This document shows positions 34,179 through 41,740 of a stretch of 44,785 bases of DNA, in pieces. The notes under the pieces are model-generated. The model made no database searches and was not told the origin of the DNA. It saw only the letters and a program-made list of their open reading frames with translations. Position numbers and translations under genes: made by a program. This DNA comes from Nitrospinaceae bacterium (lineage in GTDB: Bacteria > Nitrospinota > Nitrospinia > Nitrospinales > JACRGP01): the NCBI GenBank assembly GCA_029261555.1, contig JAJDBB010000075.1:1-44785 (forward strand), in the 5' to 3' direction. Each line of letters begins with the position of its first letter. Position 1 is the stretch's first letter.

Positions 34179-34489
34179 CCCTTTTCCTCCCGATGAACGT
34201 TTACCTTTAATTTTCGAAAACGTCCAATTTTACTTCAGAGAGGCTGTTTTGTAAAAATTTTTCAAGCCAAAATTTTCATTCTTAAAGAAATAGCGGGGCG
34301 GCGGTTTTACTGATTCACTTTATTCAAATGAATATCTTATATTCTTATAAATATTATAAGAAAATTTTATGGTGATTGGTCAGGGCTTGGTAACAACGGG
34401 GCGACAGTTTTTATTCGCTGCATGACAGCCCAACATTACGAAGATAGGATTGATTCCCAAACAAGGCGAGAAGTCGGTGATAAACCCAG
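34179..34489. other. 311-bp gene-free spacer with AT-rich palindromes
   Basis: No gene is supported here. The notable content is the pair of overlapping inverted repeats at 34330-34362. The rest is AT-rich in its middle and contains no recognisable RNA or terminator. It lies upstream of the pentapeptide gene and downstream of the small lipoprotein gene. Confidence 0.5.
34330..34362. promoter_or_regulatory. two overlapping perfect inverted repeats, possible operator
   Basis: GAATAT-CTT-ATATTC (34330-34344) and TTCTTATAA-ATA-TTATAAGAA (34342-34362) are both perfect, each with a 3-base centre. They overlap by three bases. This is the layout of an operator for a dimeric regulator in an AT-rich promoter region, about 150 bases before the pentapeptide-repeat gene start. 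Confidence 0.35.
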
Positions 34490-34744
34490 CTATTGAATTT
34501 CCTTAAATCCCTTTTTTTCCATGCATTGATTGTAAACCTTACGGGAAGTGATAACGCCGGATTTCGGGGATTTCCAGGATTCTAAGCGGCATTGGGAGTT
34601 GGCCGTACCATAGTCCTCGCTGACGCTTGTAACCGGGACAACATGATCCGAAGCGGTCTTTTCATTCCAGGCGCAACCAGCCGCCCCCAATAATATTAGA
34701 CCGATAATTAAAATCTGTCTTTTCACGGCAGAGGCGCTATTCAA
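34490..34744 (-). CDS. small lipoprotein
   Basis: This 84-residue protein has a lipobox (LLGAAGC, Cys24) after a hydrophobic helix, so it should be a lipid-anchored envelope protein. The 60-residue mature part is hydrophilic with two cysteines (SQCRLES and YNQCMEKKG) that could form a disulfide. TTG 34744 overlaps the stop of the LRR gene (TTGA), suggesting coupling; GTG 34726 (VKRQIL) is an alternative start. No family is recognised. Confidence 0.65.
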   Translation of the reverse strand: MNSASAVKRQILIIGLILLGAAGCAWNEKTASDHVVPVTSVSEDYGTANSQCRLESWKSPKSGVITSRKVYNQCMEKKGFKEIQ

Positions 34745-35466
34745 GTGAGACGCAGGGTTTTAAGTTTGAACGCCGTGGCTGCGAGCAAAGCGTTCACGCC
34801 CGCCTCGGGCACAAAGGTGTCGTACAGCAAAAGGGTTTCCAGTTTTTCCAAGGTTTTTGATTTGGCGAGATACATGGCGCCGTCCAGCCGAATCACATTG
34901 CGCGCCAGGTTTAGATGCTTTACATTTTTCAACGCCTTGGATTTTGCCAATATTTTGAGACCTTCGTCGGTCACCCCGGTTTTGTATACGTTCAATTTAC
35001 GGACGCTAATAAAGCCGCTCGATTTTGCCAGGGCCTGAAGGGTTTCGTCCCCCGTAAAATTTTCCTGTAATACGAGAATCTGCAGTCGCTTGAATTTTTC
35101 CGAAGTCGCCAGCGCCACCCCGCCCGTGGGATAAATATCGTTAAATCTTAAATCGAGCGACACAAGGCGGTCAGTAAAATTTGACTTGGCCAGGGCGATG
35201 GCGCCTTTATCTCCGATTTCATTATCCCCAATATACAAACGCCTGAGCTTGTTAAAGTCGGGATACTCAAAAAGCTTCACGCCGCCGCGCCAGGTGATTT
35301 TATTTTTGGTCAGGTCTAGGTCTTCGACGTCTTTCAGCCTGCCTGACTCGACCAAACCCTCGATTCCTTCGTCGCCGAGAAATTTTCCTTTAAGGTCCAG
35401 CGAACCGTCGTCGAAACATTCATCAATCAAGCGATTAATATATTCAAGTTTGACTGAGCCCACCAT
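34741..35466 (-). CDS. ribonuclease-inhibitor-type LRR protein (second copy)
   Basis: This 241-residue protein consists of about seven leucine-rich repeats of the class seen at 2188-3393 (DLDLTKNKITWRGGVKLF, RLYIGDNEIGDKGAIALA, LVLQENFTGDETLQALA). It lacks the acidic tail. There is no signal peptide. The frame opens at TTG 35481, but ATG 35466 lies one base past the stop of the SUMF1-like gene and is the likelier start. It lies in a metF/SUMF1-like/LRR/lipoprotein series on the minus strand. Confidence 0.85.
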   Translation of the reverse strand: MVGSVKLEYINRLIDECFDDGSLDLKGKFLGDEGIEGLVESGRLKDVEDLDLTKNKITWRGGVKLFEYPDFNKLRRLYIGDNEIGDKGAIALAKSNFTDRLVSLDLRFNDIYPTGGVALATSEKFKRLQILVLQENFTGDETLQALAKSSGFISVRKLNVYKTGVTDEGLKILAKSKALKNVKHLNLARNVIRLDGAMYLAKSKTLEKLETLLLYDTFVPEAGVNALLAATAFKLKTLRLT

Positions 35467-35467
35467 A

Positions 35468-36250
35468 TTATTTACTTTCAATCAAATTGATAACGCACCG
35501 AAATCCGATGTCGTTAAAACTTCTGGAGTAAGGGTAACTCCAATCGCGATACCCCGTTCTCATCGCACGCACCGTGTCCGGCCAGGAACCGCCGCGGCGC
35601 ACTTTCATGACTCCACCGCTGGGACCTCTGGGATTATACATGACGTCGCGGGAAAAAAAGTACGGACCGTACCAATCGGTCACCCATTCCCAAACGTTGC
35701 CGCCCATATCGTAAATACCATACTTATTGGGCGCGTAAGATCCAACGGGGGCTGCGTTGTCGCGTAATTTCAACCCTCCGTGACCGGCAGGTTGTTTAGG
35801 GTCGAACCCGTCGCCCCAAGGGAATTCGCATCCATTCCCGGAGCCGCCGGCTTTTTCCCATTGCGCTTCGCTAGGTAGAGCCTTGCCCACAAGGTGACAG
35901 TAATCCACGGCGTCGTACCAGGTGACCTTCACCACGGGACAATTGTCGCAGTGAGAAAAGCGACTCCGGCGCAAAGCGTGCTCTGGAATAATGGCTTCAA
36001 ACTTTTCATTATCAACTTCGTATTTATCCATAAAAAAGGCGTCGAGATACACTTTATGTTCCGGGGCGCCGTGTTCTGGTCCAAACCCGTCGCATCCCCG
36101 GGTAAAGGTTCCCGCAGGGATGTAGGCCATGTCTTTTGTCATTTCGAGATTCAATCCGGAAGGGGCCGACTTGGATTGTTTTAAAAACGGGGGGAGACAC
36201 AACAAGGCCGAAATAAAAATCAGCGGTAATAATAATGGCCGGATGCGCAT
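35468..36250 (-). CDS. exported SUMF1/FGE-fold protein without the FGE cysteines
   Basis: From ATG 36250 the protein has 260 residues, beginning with a signal peptide or anchor (MRIRPLLLPLIFISALLCLP). The SUMF1 domain follows: MAYIPAGTFTRGCDG, YLDAFFMDKYEVDNEKFEA, VVKVTWYDAVDYCHLVGKAL, SEAQWEKAGG, YDMGGNVWEWVTDWYGPYF, RRGGSWPDTVRAMRTGYRD and DIGFRC. Genuine FGEs have a Cys pair after RGGS; here that region has none, so sulfatase activation is unlikely. CDNC (in FSHCDNCPVV) might form a disulfide or metal site. A TTG at 36274 also opens the frame but lies in a palindromic repeat. The LRR gene starts immediately after. Confidence 0.87.
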   Translation of the reverse strand: MRIRPLLLPLIFISALLCLPPFLKQSKSAPSGLNLEMTKDMAYIPAGTFTRGCDGFGPEHGAPEHKVYLDAFFMDKYEVDNEKFEAIIPEHALRRSRFSHCDNCPVVKVTWYDAVDYCHLVGKALPSEAQWEKAGGSGNGCEFPWGDGFDPKQPAGHGGLKLRDNAAPVGSYAPNKYGIYDMGGNVWEWVTDWYGPYFFSRDVMYNPRGPSGGVMKVRRGGSWPDTVRAMRTGYRDWSYPYSRSFNDIGFRCVINLIESK

Positions 36251-36264
36251 GAAGTTTTCAGGCA

Positions 36265-36283
36265 GGCCGGGCAACGCCCGGCC
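36265..36283. repeat. REP-like palindrome, copy 1
   Basis: GGCCGGGC-AAC-GCCCGGCC is a perfect 8-bp stem with a 3-base loop, 15 bases before the SUMF1-like ATG. It shares the CCGGGCAACGCCCGG core with the palindrome at 36400-36414. Confidence 0.7.
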
Positions 36284-36380
36284 ACTCGCCTTAGAGGCAG
36301 GGTTGGAATTGCAAATTCACCGATACTTGAGTCGCTTCTCTTAAACGTTAACCTAACCACCACCGGGGGTTACTCCGGTC

Positions 36381-36415
36381 GGGTCCAGCGTTACGCTGGC
36401 CGGGCAACGCCCGGT
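36381..36415. repeat. REP-like double palindrome, copy 2
   Basis: The unit begins GGGTCCAGCGTTACGCTGG and carries two adjacent hairpins: CCAGCG-TTA-CGCTGG (36385-36399) and CCGGGC-AAC-GCCCGG (36400-36414). It closely resembles the unit at 36480-36514. Confidence 0.75.
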
Positions 36416-36479
36416 GGAAAAGTTTGAGATGCAAACTCACCCAAGCGCGTTGCGTTCACCGTATTAGCCCCGCCTATCG

Positions 36480-36514
36480 GGTCCAGCGTCACGCTGACCG
36501 GCGACCTAGCCGGT
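36480..36514. repeat. REP-like double palindrome, copy 3, overlapping the metF stop
   Basis: The unit begins GGGTCCAGCGTCACGCTGAC and has hairpins CAGCG-TCA-CGCTG (36484-36496) and ACCGGC-GACCTA-GCCGGT (36497-36514). The first 19 bases differ from copy 2 at only two positions. The metF stop codon (36506-36508) sits in the loop of its second hairpin. Confidence 0.75.
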
Positions 36515-37381
36515 TTTCAGTCCGTTCAAACTTTCCATGATTTGCAAAGTTGCCGTGGATCGATTGAGAGTGTAAAAATGAATCCCCGGGACGCCTTGGG
36601 CGAGCAACTCTTCACATTGCCGGGTGGCGTACTCAATCCCAATTTTCTGAACGGTTTCGGGTTCGTCCTGGTAAGGCGCCATGCTTTTTTCCAAAGATTC
36701 TGGGATTGTGGCGCCGCACATTTTCGTAAACCGTTTGATTTGCTTAAAATTCAAAATGGGCATTATACCGGGAATGATTGGCGCATGGATGCCCGCCGCT
36801 CGCGCCCTTTCGACAAAATCGAAAAAATATTTGTTGTCAAAAAAAAGCTGGGTGACGACAAAATCTCCTCCGGCGTCCACCTTGCGTTTCAGGTTGTCCA
36901 GATCCCGCGCCTTGTCCGGACATTCCAGATGTCCCTCGGGATAACCGGCCACCCCCGTGCAAAAATCGTATTGCTTATTTATAAACTCTACCAGTTCGTT
37001 GGCATAACCGAACCCGCCCTCGGGTTTTACAAATTTTTCCTCGCCTTGTGGCGGATCGCCTCGAAGAGCCAAAACGTTTTCGATTCCCTGAGCCAGCAAG
37101 CTGTCCAGAACGGATTTTATTTCCTCTTTCGTACTGCCGACGCAGGTGAGATGGGCCATGCTTTCCAAGCCGATCTGATTTTTTATGCGGCCAACAATTT
37201 CGATGGTTTTGGATCGTGTGCTTCCGCCGGCCCCGTAGGTGACAGAAACATAAGTGGGGTTACAGGGTTTAAGGTTGCTTATTGTCTCTAGCAACCGGTC
37301 ATAGCCATCGTCGTCTTTAGGTGGGAAAAACTCGAACGAAAAACAGGGTTTGGAACCGTTTAGCAGTTCAATAATTTTCAT
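36506..37381 (-). CDS. metF: methylenetetrahydrofolate reductase
   Basis: MetF reduces 5,10-methylenetetrahydrofolate to 5-methyltetrahydrofolate for methionine synthesis, and in some anaerobes works in the Wood-Ljungdahl direction. The 291-residue length fits bacterial MetF. The FAD-barrel motifs CFSFEFFPPKDD (13-24), YVSVTYGAGGSTR (near 42-54), MAHLTCVG, VLALRGDPP, TQLFFDN and PGIMPI are all visible. A 12-base palindrome GGTTTTAAAACC (37407-37418) lies 25 bases before the start and might be an operator. Its 3' end is embedded in a REP-like palindrome. Confidence 0.96.
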   Translation of the reverse strand: MKIIELLNGSKPCFSFEFFPPKDDDGYDRLLETISNLKPCNPTYVSVTYGAGGSTRSKTIEIVGRIKNQIGLESMAHLTCVGSTKEEIKSVLDSLLAQGIENVLALRGDPPQGEEKFVKPEGGFGYANELVEFINKQYDFCTGVAGYPEGHLECPDKARDLDNLKRKVDAGGDFVVTQLFFDNKYFFDFVERARAAGIHAPIIPGIMPILNFKQIKRFTKMCGATIPESLEKSMAPYQDEPETVQKIGIEYATRQCEELLAQGVPGIHFYTLNRSTATLQIMESLNGLKTG

Positions 37382-37460
37382 GCCTGCAATATATCATAGC
37401 GGCTTGGGTTTTAAAACCAATAACTTGCAGGATGGAGGCAGTGGAAGGGAAACTGAGAAT

Positions 37461-37961
37461 CTAATTTTTATACAGGTCCAGTTTCTTGAGGTAATCTATG
37501 AATGAAACGAGATTGACCAATTCGACGGGATGTTCCTCTGCGGCTTTTCGAGCGCTGTCGGAAAAATATCCAGTGGTGATAATAATTCCCTTCGAAGCTT
37601 CTTCCCCTTTAATGGTATCTAAAAACCCGGTTACCTTATGCAGGTTGACCAGGTTATCGGGAGGATTAAAAATCGCCAGAGCCAAATAAACGCCGCCCAC
37701 GACGGGGGTTTCGTCACGCATGGAGATTTCCAGTTCCCCCTCGGTGGCCCAGATGGAATGTTCGTATTCAAGGTTGAATTTTTTTAAAAATTCCAGGCAG
37801 GTTTCTTTAAATACTTCCCGGTCCAGCATAAATTCTGGCTGGTCGTCCGGATTGTCAAATTTATAGGTTTCTTGCGGAGGGGGGGGCGAGGTCTTCTTGA
37901 GCAACAGGATCAGGACGATCCCGAGGAACATTGCTCCAAATGCGATGATGAAAATTCCCAC
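37461..37961 (-). CDS. membrane-anchored Mrr/restriction-endonuclease-fold protein, probably inactive
   Basis: This 166-residue protein has an N-terminal transmembrane helix (FIIAFGAMFLGIVLILLL, 4-21), a Pro-rich linker, and a globular part. KGIIITTGYFSDSARKAAEE (124-143), then PVELVN, matches the last strand-helix of Mrr-like PD-(D/E)XK domains (the GIFVTTG...A pattern). The expected catalytic Q/E-x-K strand instead reads VYLALAIFN, so nuclease activity is doubtful. The GTG start shares one base with the stop of the upstream 60-residue gene. Position at the end of the cytochrome operon suggests an assembly or accessory role, which is inference only. Confidence 0.6.
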   Translation of the reverse strand: MGIFIIAFGAMFLGIVLILLLKKTSPPPPQETYKFDNPDDQPEFMLDREVFKETCLEFLKKFNLEYEHSIWATEGELEISMRDETPVVGGVYLALAIFNPPDNLVNLHKVTGFLDTIKGEEASKGIIITTGYFSDSARKAAEEHPVELVNLVSFIDYLKKLDLYKN

Positions 37962-38143
37962 TATTTGATCATTTCATCCCAGACTTTTTCTTTTTTGTTT
38001 TCTTTTATGTGCTTGTCGTGCTTGATCATCTGCACGATCGCAACCCAAAATAGGAACCCGACGATAACCAACATGCCGGCAATGGGCATATTGTCGGGCT
38101 TGGTGGCGATTAAAAGAAAGTTCTGAATTCCCGAGTTTTCCAT
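37961..38143 (-). CDS. 60-residue single-helix membrane protein in the cytochrome operon
   Basis: The protein has one transmembrane helix (IAGMLVIVGFLFWVAIVQMI, near 21-40) and a charged, Lys-rich cytoplasmic tail (KHDKHIKENKKEK). It lies 55 bases past the octahaem cytochrome gene and overlaps the next gene by one base. Small single-helix subunits are common in cytochrome bc and b6f complexes and in cbb3 oxidases (CcoQ-like), so a subunit of this complex is plausible. No direct family match is claimed. Confidence 0.7.
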   Translation of the reverse strand: MENSGIQNFLLIATKPDNMPIAGMLVIVGFLFWVAIVQMIKHDKHIKENKKEKVWDEMIK

Positions 38144-38198
38144 AATTTCCGCTCTCAGTATTTAAAAGAGTTAATATCCAATTCGCCGGGGCGACGCT

Positions 38199-40928
38199 TT
38201 AAAAATCTTCGTCTCCCTCTTCGCCCTCTTCGTCGTCGCTTTCTTCCTCATCCTCTTCTTCTTCCTCTTCTTCACCGCCGCCAAGGTTCAACGAATCGTC
38301 GTACTCGGCGGTGTTATGGGCGATCATGTAGTCGCCAATATACCCCACCGACTTATCGACATTGCCTCCGTCGACGCCTTTCAACAAATTAAATTTAGTT
38401 TGAATCGTGTATTCGCCGTTTTCCTTGGGCCAATGGTTTGGCATTTTGGTCCAGGGGATCATTTCCCTGGTATTCTTAAGCCATTTTGGAATCCAATCCT
38501 CTCTCAAACGTTCGCTGGCAATGCTGAACTCAATTCCCTTGGCGCCGTCGTCGTGGCACTTCCCACAATCCATATAGTTTACGATTTTAACGCCAGTTTC
38601 AACATTAACCTTATCTTTTTTAACGTTAATCCCCTCGTCGTAAGCCGGCTTACCAGGAGCCAGGGCTTCAAAATAAGCCGTCAAATCGCGAACCTGCTCG
38701 TCGGTAAAAAAGAACGTGGGCATTTTCACTTTTAACCAGGTGCGAACCGGTGTGGGATTCTTCAGGAACGAATACAGCCACGCCCCTTTGATCCGCTCGC
38801 CGACGTGATAGTCTCCAAGTTCCAGGGGCGGCGGATATTTTGCCTTGGCGCTTATATATTTCTGGATGATTCCGCCTTCGCCTTCGACATGATGGCAACC
38901 CCGGCAATTATACCTCTCCACCAGACGTCGCCCGGTTTCAACAATCTTTTCTTTCTTCGTCAAATTCTTTTTGTACTGGTGGGGAATTTTGGCGCCGCTA
39001 AAACCTTTCAGAAGAACCACCAAGGCGTCTATTTCATCGTCTTTCAGGTTGAAGTTCGGCATTTTGTCCAAAATCCGCTCGGTTTTGTAAGTTTGCGGAT
39101 TTTTGATCTTGTGCCGCGTCCAGGATTCCCAGGTTTTGGCAACATGGGAATCTCCAAATTCCAGGCTCATGACCTGCTTGATGCCAAAATTTGAAAGCTC
39201 CGGGGCAATACGCCCTTCTTTTTCCATCCCGGGAATGTCGTGGCAGGCGAAACAGCCCCTGCGCCGAACCAACTTTTCTCCCAACGCGATAGTCTCGGGA
39301 ACCCCAATCAACGCGTCGATATTCTTAATGCGTTTGGGCTTGCCAAATTGAATCAAATACGCCGCCAGGTCGGAGCCTTGCTCTTCGGTAAGCCGCAAGT
39401 CGGGCATTTTACTTTTATGATTGTACGACTTGGGATTGCTGATCCAGGTGACCAACCAATCAGGATTGACCTTATTGGCAATCCGGTTCAAGCTGGGAGC
39501 AAATTCCTCCCCTTTGCCCTTCAACTTATGGCAAGCCAGACAGCCGACAGATTCAAATAGTTTTTGTCCGTTTTCCGGGTTTCCGCCCTTGTATTTAGCG
39601 GAAAGCTTATAGCCCTTCTCGGAAGCGGCCATCAAATACGCGGTGATGGCGACGGCCTCTTTATTGTTCAGGTCAAAATCCGGCATCCGGGTTTTCGGCA
39701 GATATTCTTTGGGGTTTTTGATCCACTTGAAAAGCCAGGTTGGATTGACCTTGGCGGCAATCCGGTTGAGCCGCGGCCCCACCTTGCCCAATGTCACAAA
39801 CCCATCCGCCAAATGACAGCCATGACAACCCAATTTGGTGAACAGACGTCTTCCCTTGCTCAGCAATGGGGCGCCTTCCAGGTCCATCACATTGTTATGG
39901 CAGGCTACGCAGTTTGACTGCATTTGATCGCCGCGCAGAATCATCTCATTTATGCCAATGCTCTGGTCCGTTTCATGATGCGACCCATGAGCGTCTTCCG
40001 CCGGAGCGGTGGCGGTGCCCTGACCTTTATGGCACCAGGTACAACCGGTCTGCTCGACGGGATGCTTCTTTATATATAGATCGATGTTAGGGTGGGATTT
40101 AAGAGGCTGTTCGAAATCCTTATAATAATCGTCCTGGAAGGCGATATGGCAAGTCTGACATCGGTCTACTTTATAAGTAATTTCAGCAAAATTGTTTTTC
40201 CCATAACCTGGAATAACGGTTTGAAGAATTTCCGCCGGTCGCCAAAAGAAAGGGAACGGCTGATAAAAATCCTTTTTACGGATCTCGCCACTCCTATCGT
40301 TGGTGAGTTTTAGCAACTCCTTTTCAAGTTTTACTTGACTCGCCTTTCTCTCTAAAACCTTATCTTCAGCCTCTTCATAGAGTTTCTGGTATTTTTCGAC
40401 AACCAAAGTCTGGTCGGCAAGTTCCACCTCGGTATTCTTTACACGCGCGAGTTCGACGTCGAAATTATGCCCTTCGTGCTGAGCCTTTTTGTAGTAATAA
40501 TAGTACTCATCCAAACGACTGCCAGTGAACTTCCTTATTTCAGTTTCTTCATCAAACCGGATTTTAGCCAGTCGCGCTTTTTCAACCAGGCTCTGATAAT
40601 CCCCCTGCCCCGCAAGGCTAATATTGGTCTCCTCCAGCTTGGCCAGCAACGCCTGCTCTTTTTGGCCAATCTCCGCGTTTATTTTCGTCAGCTCATCATC
40701 GGCCCGCTGGTATTGAACCTTAAAATACTCTTCCTGATAGTCCTTAAACCCCCGCCTGGAATACTCGTCATCCCAAAACGTCCACAAAGTAACAAACAAC
40801 AAGGCCCCAGACGTCAAAAAGAACAGAAGGCTGAACGAGTGCTTCTCGTCCTCAAAAAATTCCGGCCCGGAGTTCTCGGTCGTCAAAGCCTCTGGGGATT
40901 CCTCTTTATTTTCTTGCGCTTGAGCCAA
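38199..40928 (-). CDS. membrane-anchored octahaem cytochrome c with tandem class-I modules
   Basis: This 909-residue protein carries eight CxxCH motifs: Cys257, 296, 340, 368, 463, 559, 675 and 788 (first Cys of each). A transmembrane helix lies near 31-50 and a coiled coil near 65-210. Haems 1-3 are closely spaced. Haems 4-8 are each followed after 41-64 residues by a Met-Pro motif (M415, M508, M623, M736, M829), the layout of five His/Met class-I cytochrome c domains in a row. The C-terminus (about 885-909) is almost all Glu/Asp. TTG 40928 is the start, with AAGGA 8 bases upstream. It sits 18 bases past the subunit-IV-like gene and should take electrons from the Rieske/cytochrome b complex and pass them to a periplasmic acceptor. 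Confidence 0.92.
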   Translation of the reverse strand: MAQAQENKEESPEALTTENSGPEFFEDEKHSFSLLFFLTSGALLFVTLWTFWDDEYSRRGFKDYQEEYFKVQYQRADDELTKINAEIGQKEQALLAKLEETNISLAGQGDYQSLVEKARLAKIRFDEETEIRKFTGSRLDEYYYYYKKAQHEGHNFDVELARVKNTEVELADQTLVVEKYQKLYEEAEDKVLERKASQVKLEKELLKLTNDRSGEIRKKDFYQPFPFFWRPAEILQTVIPGYGKNNFAEITYKVDRCQTCHIAFQDDYYKDFEQPLKSHPNIDLYIKKHPVEQTGCTWCHKGQGTATAPAEDAHGSHHETDQSIGINEMILRGDQMQSNCVACHNNVMDLEGAPLLSKGRRLFTKLGCHGCHLADGFVTLGKVGPRLNRIAAKVNPTWLFKWIKNPKEYLPKTRMPDFDLNNKEAVAITAYLMAASEKGYKLSAKYKGGNPENGQKLFESVGCLACHKLKGKGEEFAPSLNRIANKVNPDWLVTWISNPKSYNHKSKMPDLRLTEEQGSDLAAYLIQFGKPKRIKNIDALIGVPETIALGEKLVRRRGCFACHDIPGMEKEGRIAPELSNFGIKQVMSLEFGDSHVAKTWESWTRHKIKNPQTYKTERILDKMPNFNLKDDEIDALVVLLKGFSGAKIPHQYKKNLTKKEKIVETGRRLVERYNCRGCHHVEGEGGIIQKYISAKAKYPPPLELGDYHVGERIKGAWLYSFLKNPTPVRTWLKVKMPTFFFTDEQVRDLTAYFEALAPGKPAYDEGINVKKDKVNVETGVKIVNYMDCGKCHDDGAKGIEFSIASERLREDWIPKWLKNTREMIPWTKMPNHWPKENGEYTIQTKFNLLKGVDGGNVDKSVGYIGDYMIAHNTAEYDDSLNLGGGEEEEEEEDEEESDDEEGEEGDEDF

Positions 40929-40946
40929 TGGAGTATTCCTTAAAAA

Positions 40947-41699
40947 TTAGATATTAAACCAAGGGGTTACCCAAACATACTTAATGTTAAAACCTAACCT
41001 TAAAACGATTTTAATTACTATCCCGACCATAATGAGAAACAGGTTTATTTTCAAAAACATGCGCATGAAGCCAACATTTTTTATCGCCTTGCGCTCAAAC
41101 ACAAAGTAAGCCGCTGTGCCTATCGCAAAATATCCTATAATCACCGCCCCGCCAAAAAGCGACGACCAGACGTAATCTCGAAAGCCGAAGGCATAAGGCA
41201 GGTCAACATTGGTCAGTGCGACCACCTTATGAGGGTCCCAGTATTCCCAGGGCATGAACAGGTTCCAACCCGGCCCGCGGAGAAAAACTCCCATTATAAT
41301 CAAGGCAATCCATAAAACCAGAAACCCAAAACTATAAACCCAGATAGCCGCTTTTCTCTCGGTGTAAGTATAGTACCCGTTGCCTTTGGGGTTGACGTCC
41401 AGATAGGGTATCAGCATTAATCCCACTATGATAAGAACGGGCGCGACAACGCCGGCGAACCAGGGATCGAAGTAAACTAGAATATCCTGCAGTCCTAGAA
41501 AGTACCAAGGCGCTTTGGAAGGATTTGGGGTTTTGGATGGATTAGCCGCCTCTTCCAACGGAGCGTCGATGGTGATGGACCAAACGGTCAACAAAACCAT
41601 TACTATGATTGCGCAAAGGAATTCCAAACGAACCAGGTAGGGCCAGACATGCAATTTCTCTGGAACCACTTCAACTTTTTTCTTTGCTGGAGCCGCCAT
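40947..41699 (-). CDS. cytochrome b C-terminal half (subunit-IV-like) with extra helices
   Basis: This 250-residue membrane protein has about five helices, against three in b6f subunit IV. The segment SKAPWYFLGLQDILVYFDPW (near 64-83) is the quinol-oxidation-site loop; the classic PEWY motif reads APWY, so the Glu that accepts a proton in bc1/b6f is replaced by Pro. Such variants are known in menaquinol-oxidising lineages (from memory). It makes up the C-terminal part of a split cytochrome b, next to the b6-like half with a 41-base gap. The last two helices (about 184-240) have no counterpart in chloroplast subunit IV. Confidence 0.9.
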   Translation of the reverse strand: MAAPAKKKVEVVPEKLHVWPYLVRLEFLCAIIVMVLLTVWSITIDAPLEEAANPSKTPNPSKAPWYFLGLQDILVYFDPWFAGVVAPVLIIVGLMLIPYLDVNPKGNGYYTYTERKAAIWVYSFGFLVLWIALIIMGVFLRGPGWNLFMPWEYWDPHKVVALTNVDLPYAFGFRDYVWSSLFGGAVIIGYFAIGTAAYFVFERKAIKNVGFMRMFLKINLFLIMVGIVIKIVLRLGFNIKYVWVTPWFNI

Positions 41700-41740
41700 T
41701 TATCCTATCCCTTTTACTCAGTCGTTAAAAAACAAGGTTT

